Source: Zoogloea sp041911615
GTDB lineage: Bacteria > Pseudomonadota > Gammaproteobacteria > Burkholderiales > Rhodocyclaceae
Length of the DNA: 64,000 nt
Assembly: GCF_041911615.1 (NCBI RefSeq)
Contig: NZ_JAYROR010000074.1
Span: 3,310-67,309, forward strand
Direction: 5' to 3'
This document shows positions 49,813 through 59,202 of this stretch, piece by piece. Made by a program: the position numbers and the translations under genes. The notes beneath the pieces are model-generated. The model saw only the letters and a list, made by a program, of their open reading frames with translations, had not been told where the DNA came from and made no database searches. Every line of letters starts with the position of its first letter. Positions within the stretch are counted from its first letter, which is position 1.

Positions 49813-51267
49813 TCAGCCGTCCGCCGCGACGATCTGCGCGAGCCGCGCGATGGCCGCCTCGATCTGCGCCGTAAACGGTGCGCCACAGCTGATCCGCAGG
49901 AAATGGTCGAAGCGGCCGGTGTTGGAGAACATCAACCCCGGCGCCACCCGGATGCCCGCCGCCAGGGCCGCGTCGAACACCGCTGCCGACGAGCGCCCGC
50001 CGGGCATCTCGACCCACAGCGTCATGCCGCCGGTGGGCACGTTGAGGCGCGTGCCGGCCGGAAAATAAGCCGCGATCGCCTCGGCGGTGAGCATACGCTG
50101 GGTCTTCAGCTGGCGGCGCAGGCGCACCAGGTGACGATCGTAGGCGTGGCTGCCCATGAACTCCGCGATGGCGATCTGCGCCAGCGCGTCGTTGGGGCGA
50201 CTCTGGGCGTATTTGAGCATCCGGATCCGCGCCTGCCAGCGCCCGCCCAGCATCCACCCCACCCGCATTCCCGGCGCCAGCGCTTTGTGCAGCGAGCCGC
50301 AGTGGATCACGTTGCCGCTGCGGTCCCACGACTTGGCCGTCCGCAGCGGCTGACCGTCATCGCCGAGGGCGCCGTAGATGTCGTCCTCGATCAGCGCGAC
50401 CCGGTGCGCCTCGCACAAGGCCACCAGGCGCAGCTTCTCCTCGTCCGGCATCACGCTGCCGAGGGGGTTCTGGAAGTTCGGCACCACCACCACGGCCTTC
50501 AGGCCCGGATGGGTCGAGAACGCCAGCGCCAGCGCATCCACCGACAGTCCGCGACTCGGGCTGGTGGGAATTTCCAGGGTGCGCATCCCGAGGCTCTCAA
50601 TCACCTGCAGCAAGCCGAAATACGTCGGCGACTCCACGGCGATCAGGTCGCCGGGCTGGGCCACTGCGCGCAGGGCGAGGTTGATCGCCTCGGTGCAGCC
50701 GTGGGTGACGAGGATCTCATCGGGCGTCGGACTCATCCCGGCCGCCATGGCGCGCCGCGCCAGCACCGCCCGGAAGCCCGCGTCGCCCTGGGGCGGAACG
50801 GGGCTCACCAGCACCTCCGGGCGCCGCCTCAGGGCGCGCAGGGCCGCGTTCTTGAGCGCCTCGCGGGGGTAGGCCTCGGGCGCGCCGAAGGCCTGCGCGA
50901 GATTGGTCACCACCGGAAAGCGCTCGCTACGCGCCACAAAATCCGACACCCGGTCGTGAATGCCCGAATAAGGCGCCGGATCGGCCACCGCGGCGCTACC
51001 CGGTTCCGGCTCGCGCACCGGCTGCAAGGTGCTGCGCCGCGGCGCCTGCACGAAAAAACCGGAGCGTGGCCGCGCCTCGAGCACGCCCGCGTCCTCCAGG
51101 CTGCGGCAGGCCTGCAGCGCGGTGGACAGGCTCACCCGGTGCAGGCGCATCAGCGTGCGCAGCGACGGCATCCGCGCGCCGGGCACCAGCACGCCGGTGT
51201 CGATGGCGCGCCGGTAATGGGCGGCGACGCGGAGATAAAGCGGGTCATCCATGGCCACGGTTTCCAT
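49813..51267 (-). CDS. MocR-type GntR/aminotransferase transcriptional regulator
   Basis: 484 aa. An N-terminal GntR winged helix (residues ~5-75: YLRVAAHYRRAIDTGVLVPG, ARMPSLRTLMRLHRVSLSTA) is fused to a fold-type I aminotransferase domain (~120-484) with VTHGCTEAINLALRAVAQPG, NPLG (as NFQNPLGSVMPDEE), DDIYG and the PLP-lysine motif CGSLHKALAPGMRVG. MocR proteins sense PLP or amino-compound adducts. It is divergent from the DUF2917 gene. METVAMDDP (51267) is preferred over an upstream in-frame GTG-type start at 51330. Confidence 0.9.
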   Translation of the reverse strand: METVAMDDPLYLRVAAHYRRAIDTGVLVPGARMPSLRTLMRLHRVSLSTALQACRSLEDAGVLEARPRSGFFVQAPRRSTLQPVREPEPGSAAVADPAPYSGIHDRVSDFVARSERFPVVTNLAQAFGAPEAYPREALKNAALRALRRRPEVLVSPVPPQGDAGFRAVLARRAMAAGMSPTPDEILVTHGCTEAINLALRAVAQPGDLIAVESPTYFGLLQVIESLGMRTLEIPTSPSRGLSVDALALAFSTHPGLKAVVVVPNFQNPLGSVMPDEEKLRLVALCEAHRVALIEDDIYGALGDDGQPLRTAKSWDRSGNVIHCGSLHKALAPGMRVGWMLGGRWQARIRMLKYAQSRPNDALAQIAIAEFMGSHAYDRHLVRLRRQLKTQRMLTAEAIAAYFPAGTRLNVPTGGMTLWVEMPGGRSSAAVFDAALAAGIRVAPGLMFSNTGRFDHFLRISCGAPFTAQIEAAIARLAQIVAADG

Positions 51268-51442
51268 CGCGCCATGATCCCCGACAGCGGGCGGTCGGCC
51301 CAAGGTACAGATCGGCGCAAAGCGCACCATAACAGATGCCGGAATTCACCACTGAACCGATACAGAAAGCCTGCCGCTGTGTCTTTCGGGCGGCCCGGAC
51401 GGGACTTACGCTGATCCTGTCGCCACCACTGGATCACCGATC

Positions 51443-51787
51443 ATGGAACAGCCTCCGCGAGCACACCGCATCGCGCTCACCGCCGGCCAGACCTGCCGGA
51501 TGCACCTGCACGCCGGCCGCGTGCTGGTCGTCCTGGATGGCGCCGTCTGGCTCGACGGCCCGCCGCAGCTGCTTGCAGGGCTGCCATACCGCCCTCGCCA
51601 GCGGCTCGCGTCCGGCGCCACCCACCGGCTCGATTGCGCGGGCTGGCTGCAACTGGAAGTCGACGGCCCTGAGGCGCTGGTCGTGGTGACGAGCGCCGAC
51701 GGATGGCGAGCGCGCCTGCCCGATCGGCTGCGCGCACTGACCGACCGCCTGCGCCGGACCTGCGCCCGACGCGAAACGGAAACGTGA
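51443..51787 (+). CDS. DUF2917 family protein
   Basis: 114 aa, resembling the DUF2917 cupin-like family that often lies divergent from MocR or LysR regulators in betaproteobacteria: RIALTAGQTCRMHLHAGRVL, VVLDGAVWLDGPPQ, QRLASGATHRLDCAGWLQLE. The C-terminus is Arg-rich (RLRALTDRLRRTCARR). Function unknown. Its divergent position, 175 bp from the MocR start, suggests control by that regulator. Confidence 0.7.
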   Translation: MEQPPRAHRIALTAGQTCRMHLHAGRVLVVLDGAVWLDGPPQLLAGLPYRPRQRLASGATHRLDCAGWLQLEVDGPEALVVVTSADGWRARLPDRLRALTDRLRRTCARRETET

Positions 51788-51819
51788 GGAAAAAAGGAAA
51801 ACGGGTATGCCCGGGTGGC

Positions 51820-52062
51820 TCAACAGGCGGGCTTGCGCACCCCGTAGCCGGCGGCCAGATCCCATTCGGCGAGGATTTCGGCGGCCTGGCAGGCCAGATC
51901 GGCGTCGGCGAAGCCTTCCTGCGAAGGCACGCGAACGAAGGTGCGCACCGGGCTGCGGTCTTTCTTCTGGAGGATGTCGTACCAGCCGTCCCAGCGATTC
52001 TGGCCCCGCCGCATCACGGCGTACGCCTTGCAAACGAATTCCTTGCCGCCCTGACCGGTCAT
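51820..52062 (-). CDS. small conserved-looking protein of unknown function (80 aa)
   Basis: An 80-residue soluble protein with no recognised domain. It begins TGQGGKEFVCKAYAVMRRGQ, continues DGWYDILQKKDRSPVRTFVR and ends in Cys. The mix of aromatic and charged residues looks like a real folded small protein, not a shadow frame. An AGGAGGAG Shine-Dalgarno 6 nt before the ATG is one of the best in the window, which supports expression. It is convergent with the DUF2917 gene and stands alone. Confidence 0.7.
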   Translation of the reverse strand: MTGQGGKEFVCKAYAVMRRGQNRWDGWYDILQKKDRSPVRTFVRVPSQEGFADADLACQAAEILAEWDLAAGYGVRKPAC

Positions 52063-52236
52063 GATGCGCTCCTCCTAGAACTTCAACTGTCGCGCCACTG
52101 CAGGCGCTTCCGACGACCGAATTCTAGAGATGCCACCGAACAACAACGTAAAAGAACATTGCAGCGCACAAGCGGGAAGCACATTGAAACAAAGCCGCCA
52201 CGTGCCACGGGCCCGAAACCCATTTCGGGCGCGCGG

Positions 52237-53022
52237 TCATTCGTCGAAACGGCGCAGCACCAGCCTGAAGTACACCGGGTCGGGCAACCAGCGCAGCACC
52301 TTGAGGACACAGCTGAAGCGCAGCGGAAAGTGGATCTCGAAGCCCCCGCCGGCAAAGCCCCGAACGATCCGCCGGGCCGCCTCGGCGGCCGACAGCAGGG
52401 TCGGCAGCTCGCAATCCGGACGGGCCGACAGCGACGTGGCCACCAGCCCCGGATTGATGATGAACACCGACACCCCATGAGGCGCCAGATCGAGATACAG
52501 GGTTTCGGCAAAATTGATCAGCGCCGCCTTGCTCGGCCCATAGGCCAGCGCCCGCGGCAGGCCCCGGTAGCCCGCCAGCCCACCGACGATGGCGATGGCG
52601 CCCTCGCGCTGCCGCAGCATCTGCGGCACGACCGCCGCGACCGCGTCCATCACCCCGAGCAGGTTGGTGTGCACGGTTTGGCGCGCCGTGTCGGCGGTCA
52701 GATCCCAGGCGCGCAGTGGCGCGTAAGTGCCGGCGTTGAGCACCAGCAGGTCGAGTCCGCCCCAGGCGTCGAGAATCTGCATCATCGCCGGTGTGAAGGC
52801 GCTGGCCTCGGTCACGTCGAGGGGCAGCACCAGCGCCTCGCGCAGCCCGGCCGCCACCTCGCGCAGACGCGGTGCCCGGCGCGCCGACAGGGCCAGCCGC
52901 GCGCCGCGCCCGTCGAGCTCCGCGGCCAGGGCCGCGCCGATACCGCTGGACGCGCCGACGATCCACACCCGCCGGCCCCGCCAGTCGGTAATCGGCGTAT
53001 TCGGGCTGCGAAACCAGGCCAT
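52237..53022 (-). CDS. short-chain dehydrogenase/reductase family oxidoreductase
   Basis: 261 aa with VWIVGASSGIGAALAAELDG (NADP-type Rossmann motif), VLNAGTYAPLRAW, AIVGGLAGYRG, the active-site YGPSKAALINFAETL and INPGLVATSL. The C-terminal part (FPLRFSCVLKVLRWLPDPVY) is typical of SDRs with a membrane-proximal or lipid-like substrate. Substrate is unknown. It lies 101 bp after the glutathione peroxidase gene on the same strand, possibly co-transcribed. Confidence 0.87.
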   Translation of the reverse strand: MAWFRSPNTPITDWRGRRVWIVGASSGIGAALAAELDGRGARLALSARRAPRLREVAAGLREALVLPLDVTEASAFTPAMMQILDAWGGLDLLVLNAGTYAPLRAWDLTADTARQTVHTNLLGVMDAVAAVVPQMLRQREGAIAIVGGLAGYRGLPRALAYGPSKAALINFAETLYLDLAPHGVSVFIINPGLVATSLSARPDCELPTLLSAAEAARRIVRGFAGGGFEIHFPLRFSCVLKVLRWLPDPVYFRLVLRRFDE

Positions 53023-53123
53023 CGCACCTCCCGCCCACGAAACCGCACGGCGGCCCGAACGGGGCGGCCGGCACCTTTCCAGCGTAGTTCATCGGCCCGC
53101 CCTTTGCCGGCGGGCAACGCGGG

Positions 53124-53681
53124 TCAGGGCCGGGCGGCCAGCGCCTTCTCGACGGCGGCGACGAAGGCCGGGCTGTCAGGCGAGGTCTTGCTGGGGAAGC
53201 TCTGCACCCTGGTACCGCTGCGGTCGATCAGATATTTGTGGAAATTCCACTGGGGCTTCTCGCCGGTTGCGGCCGCCAGCTGGCGATACAGCGGGTTGGT
53301 ACGGGCGCCCACCACGTCGGACTTGGCGAACATCGGGAACTTCACGCCGTAGGTCAGGCGGCAGAAATCCGCGATCTCCTTGTTGCTGCCCGGCTCCTGG
53401 CCGCCGAAGTCGTTGGACGGGAAGCCGACCACCACCAATCCCTGATCGCGGTATTTGGCGTACATCTTCTCGAGGCCGTCGTACTGGCCCGTGAACCCGC
53501 AATAGCTGGCGGTGTTGACCACCAGCAGCACCTTGCCGCGGTAGTCGCACATCGACTGGGGCGCGTCGTCCTGCAGCCGCGCAAAGCGGTGATCGAGCAG
53601 CGCCGGGCAGGCATCGGCCGCCCACGCGGGCAAACCGGGCAAGCCGAGGCCCAGCAACAGCGCAAAAGCGATGCGTTTCAT
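53124..53681 (-). CDS. exported glutathione peroxidase family protein
   Basis: 185 aa. A Sec signal (MKRIAFALLLGLGLPGLPAW, cleaved near AADA) places it in the periplasm. The peroxidatic Cys lies in NTASYCGFTGQYDGLEKMYA. FPSNDFGGQEPGSNKEI replaces the usual FPCNQF, so the Cys often found there is Ser and Gln is Asp. The WNFHKYLID motif supplies the conserved Trp and Asn. It likely reduces peroxides with thioredoxin-like partners. AAGGAG is upstream of the ATG. Confidence 0.9.
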   Translation of the reverse strand: MKRIAFALLLGLGLPGLPAWAADACPALLDHRFARLQDDAPQSMCDYRGKVLLVVNTASYCGFTGQYDGLEKMYAKYRDQGLVVVGFPSNDFGGQEPGSNKEIADFCRLTYGVKFPMFAKSDVVGARTNPLYRQLAAATGEKPQWNFHKYLIDRSGTRVQSFPSKTSPDSPAFVAAVEKALAARP

Positions 53682-53758
53682 CGAAAATCTCCTTGGGGTT
53701 GATACAAGCGGCACGCTGCCAGAGATGGACCGCCAACGGCGCGACGAGTTCGACACGC

Positions 53759-54682
53759 TCAACCGTAAGCCGGCGCCGGCACCACCCGCGAACGCGGCAC
53801 CCGCTCCATCGACCAGTGGTCGATCGCCCATTGCCACAGCGTCGCCAGACCAGCTTCGGCCAGCTCCGCGGGCGGCGCCTGACCGAGAAAGTCCAGCGCG
53901 TCCGCCAGCACGCGGGCCGGATCGGCGCCGTCCACCGCCCGCGCCAGGGTTTGCTTCGACAGCTTTTCCCCTGCCGCGTTGCTCGCCACCGGCAGATGCG
54001 CGTAGCGCGGCGTGGGATACCCCAGCAGGCGCTGGAGCAGGATCTGGCGGGGCGTCGAATCGAGCAGATCGGCGCCGCGCACCACCTCGGTGACGCCGGC
54101 TTCGGCGTCATCCACCACCACCGCGAGCTGATAGGCAAACAACCCGTCGGCCCGTCGCAGCACGAAATCGCCCACGTCGGCCGCCACGTCCTCCTCGACG
54201 CGCCCCTGCACCGCATCGTCGAACGCGATCAGCCCCGGCACCACCCGCAGGCGCCACGCTCGCGCCGCGCGCCCGGGCGGCAGCCCCGCGCGGCAGGTGC
54301 CCGGGTAACGCCGGGTACCGTCGCGGGCGAGCGCCGAATCCGCCATTTCCTTGCGCGTGCAAGCGCAGCCGAAGATCCAGCCCGCCGCGTCGAGGCGCGC
54401 CAGCGCCGCCGCGTAGGCATCGGTACGGGCGCTCTGCCAGACCACCGGCCCATCCCACTCGAAACCGAAGCGCGCCAGCGTGCGCAGGATGCCCTCCGCC
54501 GCCCCCGGCACGGTGCGCGGTGTATCCACGTCCTCGATACGCAGCAACCAGCGCCCCCCCGCCTGGCGAGCGGTCAGATAGCTGCCAACGGCCGCCACGA
54601 TCGAGCCGAAATGCAGCGGGCCACTGGGCGAAGGGGCAAAACGTCCAACCGACTGTGCCCTCAAGACAACACCCCGCGACAA
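53759..54682 (-). CDS. gluQ: glutamyl-Q tRNA(Asp) synthetase
   Basis: About 307 aa. A truncated GluRS lacking the anticodon-binding domain: RFAPSPSGPLHFGSIVAAVG (HIGH-like), LLRIEDVDTPR, a zinc site CACTRKEM with later Cys, and SNAAGEKLSKQTLARAV (KMSKS-like). GluQ glutamylates queuosine in tRNA-Asp. No ATG precedes the conserved start, so initiation must use TTG at 54682 or TTG at 54664 (LRAQSVGRFAPS); the latter has GGGGTG upstream. Confidence 0.9.
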   Translation of the reverse strand: MSRGVVLRAQSVGRFAPSPSGPLHFGSIVAAVGSYLTARQAGGRWLLRIEDVDTPRTVPGAAEGILRTLARFGFEWDGPVVWQSARTDAYAAALARLDAAGWIFGCACTRKEMADSALARDGTRRYPGTCRAGLPPGRAARAWRLRVVPGLIAFDDAVQGRVEEDVAADVGDFVLRRADGLFAYQLAVVVDDAEAGVTEVVRGADLLDSTPRQILLQRLLGYPTPRYAHLPVASNAAGEKLSKQTLARAVDGADPARVLADALDFLGQAPPAELAEAGLATLWQWAIDHWSMERVPRSRVVPAPAYG

Positions 54683-54886
54683 AACCGCAGATTAACAGAA
54701 ATTGACATTCTCTTTTAAATCATCAAGTTACTGAAACCCATCGAAAAACCTATGTCTTTCGGCATATTTCACCGAACCCGTCCGACCTAGATAATCCGCC
54801 GGTCGAAATGGGCTGTCCGTCCGTCTCCAGCCCCGCCGCCCACCGACCGCAGTCCCCGAACCCCACCGACGCCAGATGTACGCAGC

Positions 54887-56800
54887 ATGAAACTCGGCAT
54901 CCTCTCCAGCCCGGGCCAGGGCGCCTCCCGCGCGCGCGACAAGGCCGTCGCCAGCCCGGGCCTCCGCAGCATTCTGCTCCAGATTGGCGGACAGCTCGCC
55001 GGCATCGCGACCGTGCTGGCCCTGTGGCCGCACGTGGACCAGCGCGGGCAGCTGCTCGCCTGGTGGCTCGGCCTGAGCGCCAGCCAGGCGCTGCTGCTCG
55101 GCCTCGAGCGCCCCCTGGAACCCACCGCCGGACGCGCCGACGACGCACCGCTGCGCAGCTACTTCTCGTCGGCCGGCGCCATCATCAGCGGTTCGGCCTG
55201 GGGTTCGCTGGCCCTGGTCGGCCCCTATCACGCCAGCCCCCAGGCGCAGGCGATCCTGTTCGTCGTGCTGTGCAGCATGGCCCTGGCCGGCGGCGGTTTC
55301 ATCCGCCACGCGCGCAGCGCTTACGCGGCCTTCGTCTCGGCGTGCCTGCTGCCGCTGTTCATCCTGTCGGTGGTCAATCCCCCGTCGGCGGTACCCGCGG
55401 CCGGCCCCTGCCTGCTCGCCTTCGCGGTCTTCGCGCTGTCGGTGTATTTCCTGCAGTTCGAGGGGCGTCAACGCACCACGCACCACGGTCTCGACGCCGT
55501 GCCGCCGGTGCGCAACCACCAGGCCATGCTCGACAACGCCCGCGCGGCGATCCTGCTCTCCCGCGGTCATCGCCTCGAGGTCTGCAACCCGCGCTTTGCC
55601 GAACTCATGCGCGACACCGAACACGGCCTCGCCGGCACCCGGCTGGCCCGCAGCTTCGCCAGCCGCGCCGAATGGCGTCGTCACGCCCTGGCCGCCACCG
55701 AAACCATCCGCCGTGGCGGCACCTACCACGGATCGGCGCAACTGCGCCGCCGCGACGGCAGCCTGTTCTGGGCCGAACTCACTGGACAGGCGGTCGATCC
55801 CGAAGTCTCGCCGCCCCAGGTGGTGTGGGTGGCGTTCGACATCACCGACCGGATGCTGGCCTCCGCCCGCGACGAGCTGATGGTCGCGCAGTTGCACGCC
55901 CTCATCGGCCAGAGCGCCGACTGGTACTGGCAGACCGACCCCCAGCATCGCCTGACCTGCGTGACCCGCCACACCAGCGCCCGCGACGACACCCTCGAGC
56001 GCAATCTGGGCCGCAAATGGTGGCAGCTTCACCGGCCCGGCCGCGAGCTGCGGGCCGAGCAGGCGGCGGCGGTGCGCGCCGCCTTCGAGGCTGGCCGGGG
56101 CTTTCGCAACCTGCAGGTCGAGCTCCCCGACGGCGCCCGGCCGCCCTTATGGCTCAGCCTGAACGGCACCCCGCGGCTCAACGAGCACGGCGCCTTCCTC
56201 GGACACCACGGCATCGCCGTGGACATCACCGAGCAGGTGCGCAGCACCGAACGAATCCGTCATCTGGCCTACCACGACGCCCTCACCGGGCTGCCCAACC
56301 GGCGCCTGCTCACCGACCGGCTGGACCTCGCGATTGCCCGCGCCCAGCGCCACGGCGATCGGGTCGGGCTGATCCTCGTCGATCTGGACGACTTCCGGCG
56401 CATCAACGATCTGGGCGGTCACGCAGCCGGCGACCAGGCGCTGCTCGAAACCGCCGACCGGCTCCGCCAGTGCGTGCGGGCCAGCGACACGGTGGCACGC
56501 CTCGGCAGCGACGAATTCGTCGTGCTGCTCGACACCCTCGACGATCCAGCGGAGGCGCAGCGGGTGGCCGCGGCCATCCTGTCCACGGTGAATGAACCGC
56601 TCACCGAGCGTCGCCCCCCGCACCCGGTGGGCACCAGCATCGGCGTGGCCACCTTCCCCGAGGACGCCGGCAGCGCCGACGAACTCATCAAGGTCGCCGA
56701 CATGCGCATGTTCCGCGCCAAGCGGCGCGGCGGGGCGCGCATCGAAAGCCGGGACGGCGGCACACCGGCCACCGTTCCCCACTTCGAAGTGATCTACTAG
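54887..56800 (+). CDS. membrane PAS-PAS-GGDEF protein (GSDEF variant)
   Basis: 637 aa. Residues ~28-195 contain about six hydrophobic segments (MASE-like sensor). Two PAS domains follow (~205-335 and ~340-460), then GGDEF (~470-625) with YHDALTGLPNRRLLTDRLDL. The signature site reads RLGSDEFVVLL, Ser replacing the second Gly of GGDEF, so diguanylate cyclase activity is plausible but uncertain. No EAL domain is present. It is a single-gene unit convergent with the DAHP synthase gene. Confidence 0.88.
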   Translation: MKLGILSSPGQGASRARDKAVASPGLRSILLQIGGQLAGIATVLALWPHVDQRGQLLAWWLGLSASQALLLGLERPLEPTAGRADDAPLRSYFSSAGAIISGSAWGSLALVGPYHASPQAQAILFVVLCSMALAGGGFIRHARSAYAAFVSACLLPLFILSVVNPPSAVPAAGPCLLAFAVFALSVYFLQFEGRQRTTHHGLDAVPPVRNHQAMLDNARAAILLSRGHRLEVCNPRFAELMRDTEHGLAGTRLARSFASRAEWRRHALAATETIRRGGTYHGSAQLRRRDGSLFWAELTGQAVDPEVSPPQVVWVAFDITDRMLASARDELMVAQLHALIGQSADWYWQTDPQHRLTCVTRHTSARDDTLERNLGRKWWQLHRPGRELRAEQAAAVRAAFEAGRGFRNLQVELPDGARPPLWLSLNGTPRLNEHGAFLGHHGIAVDITEQVRSTERIRHLAYHDALTGLPNRRLLTDRLDLAIARAQRHGDRVGLILVDLDDFRRINDLGGHAAGDQALLETADRLRQCVRASDTVARLGSDEFVVLLDTLDDPAEAQRVAAAILSTVNEPLTERRPPHPVGTSIGVATFPEDAGSADELIKVADMRMFRAKRRGGARIESRDGGTPATVPHFEVIY

Positions 56801-56817
56801 CCGGCGCGGACCGCCCC

Positions 56818-57903
56818 TCAGGCCGAGAGGTCGGTGCTGCGCACGCGACGCTGACGCACCGCCTCGGCCAGCACGTCGAGCACCACCAGGCTGTCTTCCC
56901 AGCCGATGCAGGCGTCGGTGATGCTCTTGCCGTACTCCAGCTCGACGCCGGGCTTCAGGTCCTGGCGGCCTTCCTTCAGGTGCGACTCCACCATCACGCC
57001 CATGATCCGGTCGTTGCCCGCCGCCATCTGGCCCGCCACGTCGCGCGCCACCTCGACCTGCAGGCGGTGCTGCTTGCGGCTGTTGGCGTGGGAGAAGTCG
57101 ATCATCAGCTTGCCCTGCACACCCGCCGTGGCGAGGTCCTTGCAGGCCGCCTCGACGCTCGCCGCGTCGTAGTTCGGGCCGGCGCCGCCGCGCAGGATCA
57201 GGTGGCAGTCCTCGTTGCCCGAAGTGGACACGATGGCAGAGTGGCCGGCCTTGGTCACCGACAGGAAATGGTGCGGCGACTGGGCCGCCTTGATCGCATC
57301 GACGGCGATGCGCACGTTGCCGTCGGTCCCGTTCTTGAAGCCCACCGGGCACGACAGCCCCGACGCCAGCTCGCGGTGAACCTGGCTCTCGGTGGTGCGC
57401 GCCCCGATCGCCCCCCAGGAGATCAGGTCGGCGAGGTACTGCGGCGTGATCATGTCGAGGAACTCGGTGGCCGCCGGCAGGCCCAGCTCGTTCACATCCG
57501 ACAGCAGCTGGCGCGCCAGGCGCAAGCCCTCGTTGATCGCGAAGCTGCCGTCCAGGTGCGGATCGTTGATGAGGCCCTTCCAGCCCACGGTGGTGCGCGG
57601 CTTCTCGAAGTACACCCGCATCACGATCAGCAGGTCGTCCTTCAGGCGGTCCGCCTCGGCCTTGAGGCGGCGCGCGTATTCCATCGCCGCGTCGTAATCG
57701 TGGATCGAACAGGGGCCGATCACGACCAGCAGGCGGTCGTCCGCGCCGAACAGGATGCGGTGGATCGCGCTGCGCGCCTCGAAGGTCGTCGCCGCGGCCT
57801 TGACCGTGGCGGGAAATTCCCGCAGCACATGGATCGGCGGAGCAAGCTCCTTGATCGCCTTGATGCGGACGTCGTCGATGTGGACTTTCGAGGTGGAAGG
57901 CAT
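56818..57903 (-). CDS. aroG: 3-deoxy-7-phosphoheptulonate synthase, class I (AroF/G/H type)
   Basis: 361 aa DAHP synthase, first enzyme of the shikimate pathway, condensing PEP and erythrose-4-phosphate. Motifs: VVIGPCSIHDYDAAMEYARR, MRVYFEKPRTTVGWKGLIND, GARTTESQVHRELASGLSCP, GFKNGTDG, KLMIDFSHANSRKQ and SITDACIGWEDS. The N-terminal ~45 residues include the allosteric region of the feedback-regulated class I enzymes. Which amino acid inhibits it cannot be read here. ATG at 57903. Confidence 0.93.
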   Translation of the reverse strand: MPSTSKVHIDDVRIKAIKELAPPIHVLREFPATVKAAATTFEARSAIHRILFGADDRLLVVIGPCSIHDYDAAMEYARRLKAEADRLKDDLLIVMRVYFEKPRTTVGWKGLINDPHLDGSFAINEGLRLARQLLSDVNELGLPAATEFLDMITPQYLADLISWGAIGARTTESQVHRELASGLSCPVGFKNGTDGNVRIAVDAIKAAQSPHHFLSVTKAGHSAIVSTSGNEDCHLILRGGAGPNYDAASVEAACKDLATAGVQGKLMIDFSHANSRKQHRLQVEVARDVAGQMAAGNDRIMGVMVESHLKEGRQDLKPGVELEYGKSITDACIGWEDSLVVLDVLAEAVRQRRVRSTDLSA

Positions 57904-58092
57904 GGTGAATCCTGTCGGCTTGCTTTTGAGGGAATCGATGATTCTAGCCGATGCGCCCGCCGCGGGCCACGCAGCGCCACAACATACGCCACAGGCGCAT
58001 GTCGCAGGCATCGTCGGTACGCGCTGCGCTGCGCTCCGCAAGCGATCACGGGTTGGCTTGAACTGTATTTTTTTATAGATTAAGCTCAAACC

Positions 58093-59181
58093 ATGAAGCC
58101 ACCCGCCCTGCACCGGGGGCGAGGCAGTCGCCTCAATCCCGGCACCCGCTACGCCGACTGGCAACGCGCCGCCTTCGACGACGGCTGGGGCACATCCGAC
58201 CTGGCTGCCGAGCCGTCCGACGACGCCGTGCCCGGCCCGCCCACCACCTTGCTGATCGACCACGCCCGCTCGGTGATCGTCCGCAACAGCTCGCCCGACG
58301 TGCCGTTCGAGCAGTCCGTCAACCCGTACAAAGGCTGCGAGCACGGCTGCGCCTACTGCTTTGCTCGCCCCGGCCACGCCTACCTGGGCCTGTCGCCGGG
58401 ACTGGATTTCGAGACCAAGATCGCCTGGAAGCCCGACGCGGCCGTCGTGCTCCGCCGCGAGCTGGCGGCCCCCGGCTATCGCTGCCGGCCGATCGCGCTG
58501 GGTATCAACACCGACGGCTGGCAACCCGTCGAGCGGCGCCTCGGCCTCACCCGCCAGCTCCTCGAAATCCTCGCCGAAACGCGCCATCCGGTTTCCATCG
58601 TCACCAAGTCGGCCCTCATCGAACGGGACGTCGACCTGCTGGCCGACATGGCGCGGGATGGGCTCGCTCAGGTCATGCTGTCGATCACCACCCTCGATCC
58701 CGCCCTCGCCCGCAAGCTCGAGCCGCGCGCGGCATCGCCGGCCCGACGCCTGGCGGCGATGGCACGCCTGCACGCGGCGGGGGTGCCGGTGGGCGTACTG
58801 TTCGCGCCGCTCATCCCGGCCATCAACGATCACGAAATGGAAGCGGTGCTGGAAGCCGCCCGTGGGGCGGGCGCCGAATCGGCCGGGTACGTGCTGCTGC
58901 GCCTTCCCCACGAACTGAAGACGCTCTTCGACGACTGGCTCCACAGCCATTTTCCGGACCGCGCCGGACACGTCCAGAGCCTGCTGCGCCAGCTCCGTGG
59001 CGGCGCGCTCAACGACAGCCGCTTCGGCCACCGGATGCGTGGCGAGGGCGTGTTCGCCGACCTCTACAGCCGCCGCCTCGCCCGGCTGTGCGAAAAGCTG
59101 GGGCTCAATCGCACGCGACGGGCGCTGGTCACCACGCGGTTCCGCCCACCACGGCTCGACGGACAGCTCGATCTTTTCTGA
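58093..59181 (+). CDS. PA0069-family radical SAM protein
   Basis: 362 aa. The radical-SAM cluster motif CEHGCAYC (C-x3-C-x2-C) follows SVNPYKGCEHG, with GLDFETKIAWKPDAA, INTDGWQPVERRLGLTRQLL, VSIVTKSALIERDVDLLADM and MLSITTLDPALARKLEPRAA. This is the SplB-like/PA0069 family, whose reaction is not known. The N-terminal ALHRGRGSRLNP is the usual family start. AT-rich sequence (TATTTTTTTATAGATTAAG) just upstream probably carries its promoter. Confidence 0.9.
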   Translation: MKPPALHRGRGSRLNPGTRYADWQRAAFDDGWGTSDLAAEPSDDAVPGPPTTLLIDHARSVIVRNSSPDVPFEQSVNPYKGCEHGCAYCFARPGHAYLGLSPGLDFETKIAWKPDAAVVLRRELAAPGYRCRPIALGINTDGWQPVERRLGLTRQLLEILAETRHPVSIVTKSALIERDVDLLADMARDGLAQVMLSITTLDPALARKLEPRAASPARRLAAMARLHAAGVPVGVLFAPLIPAINDHEMEAVLEAARGAGAESAGYVLLRLPHELKTLFDDWLHSHFPDRAGHVQSLLRQLRGGALNDSRFGHRMRGEGVFADLYSRRLARLCEKLGLNRTRRALVTTRFRPPRLDGQLDLF

Positions 59182-59202
59182 CGAGCACCGAGCGGCGGGC
59201 GA

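Noticed and set aside
46346..50329. A 1327-codon minus-strand frame extending upstream of the NhaD gene through kup
   Set aside because: Only the last 439 codons (from ATG 47665) look like a protein. The upstream part is the antisense of kup with shadow composition.
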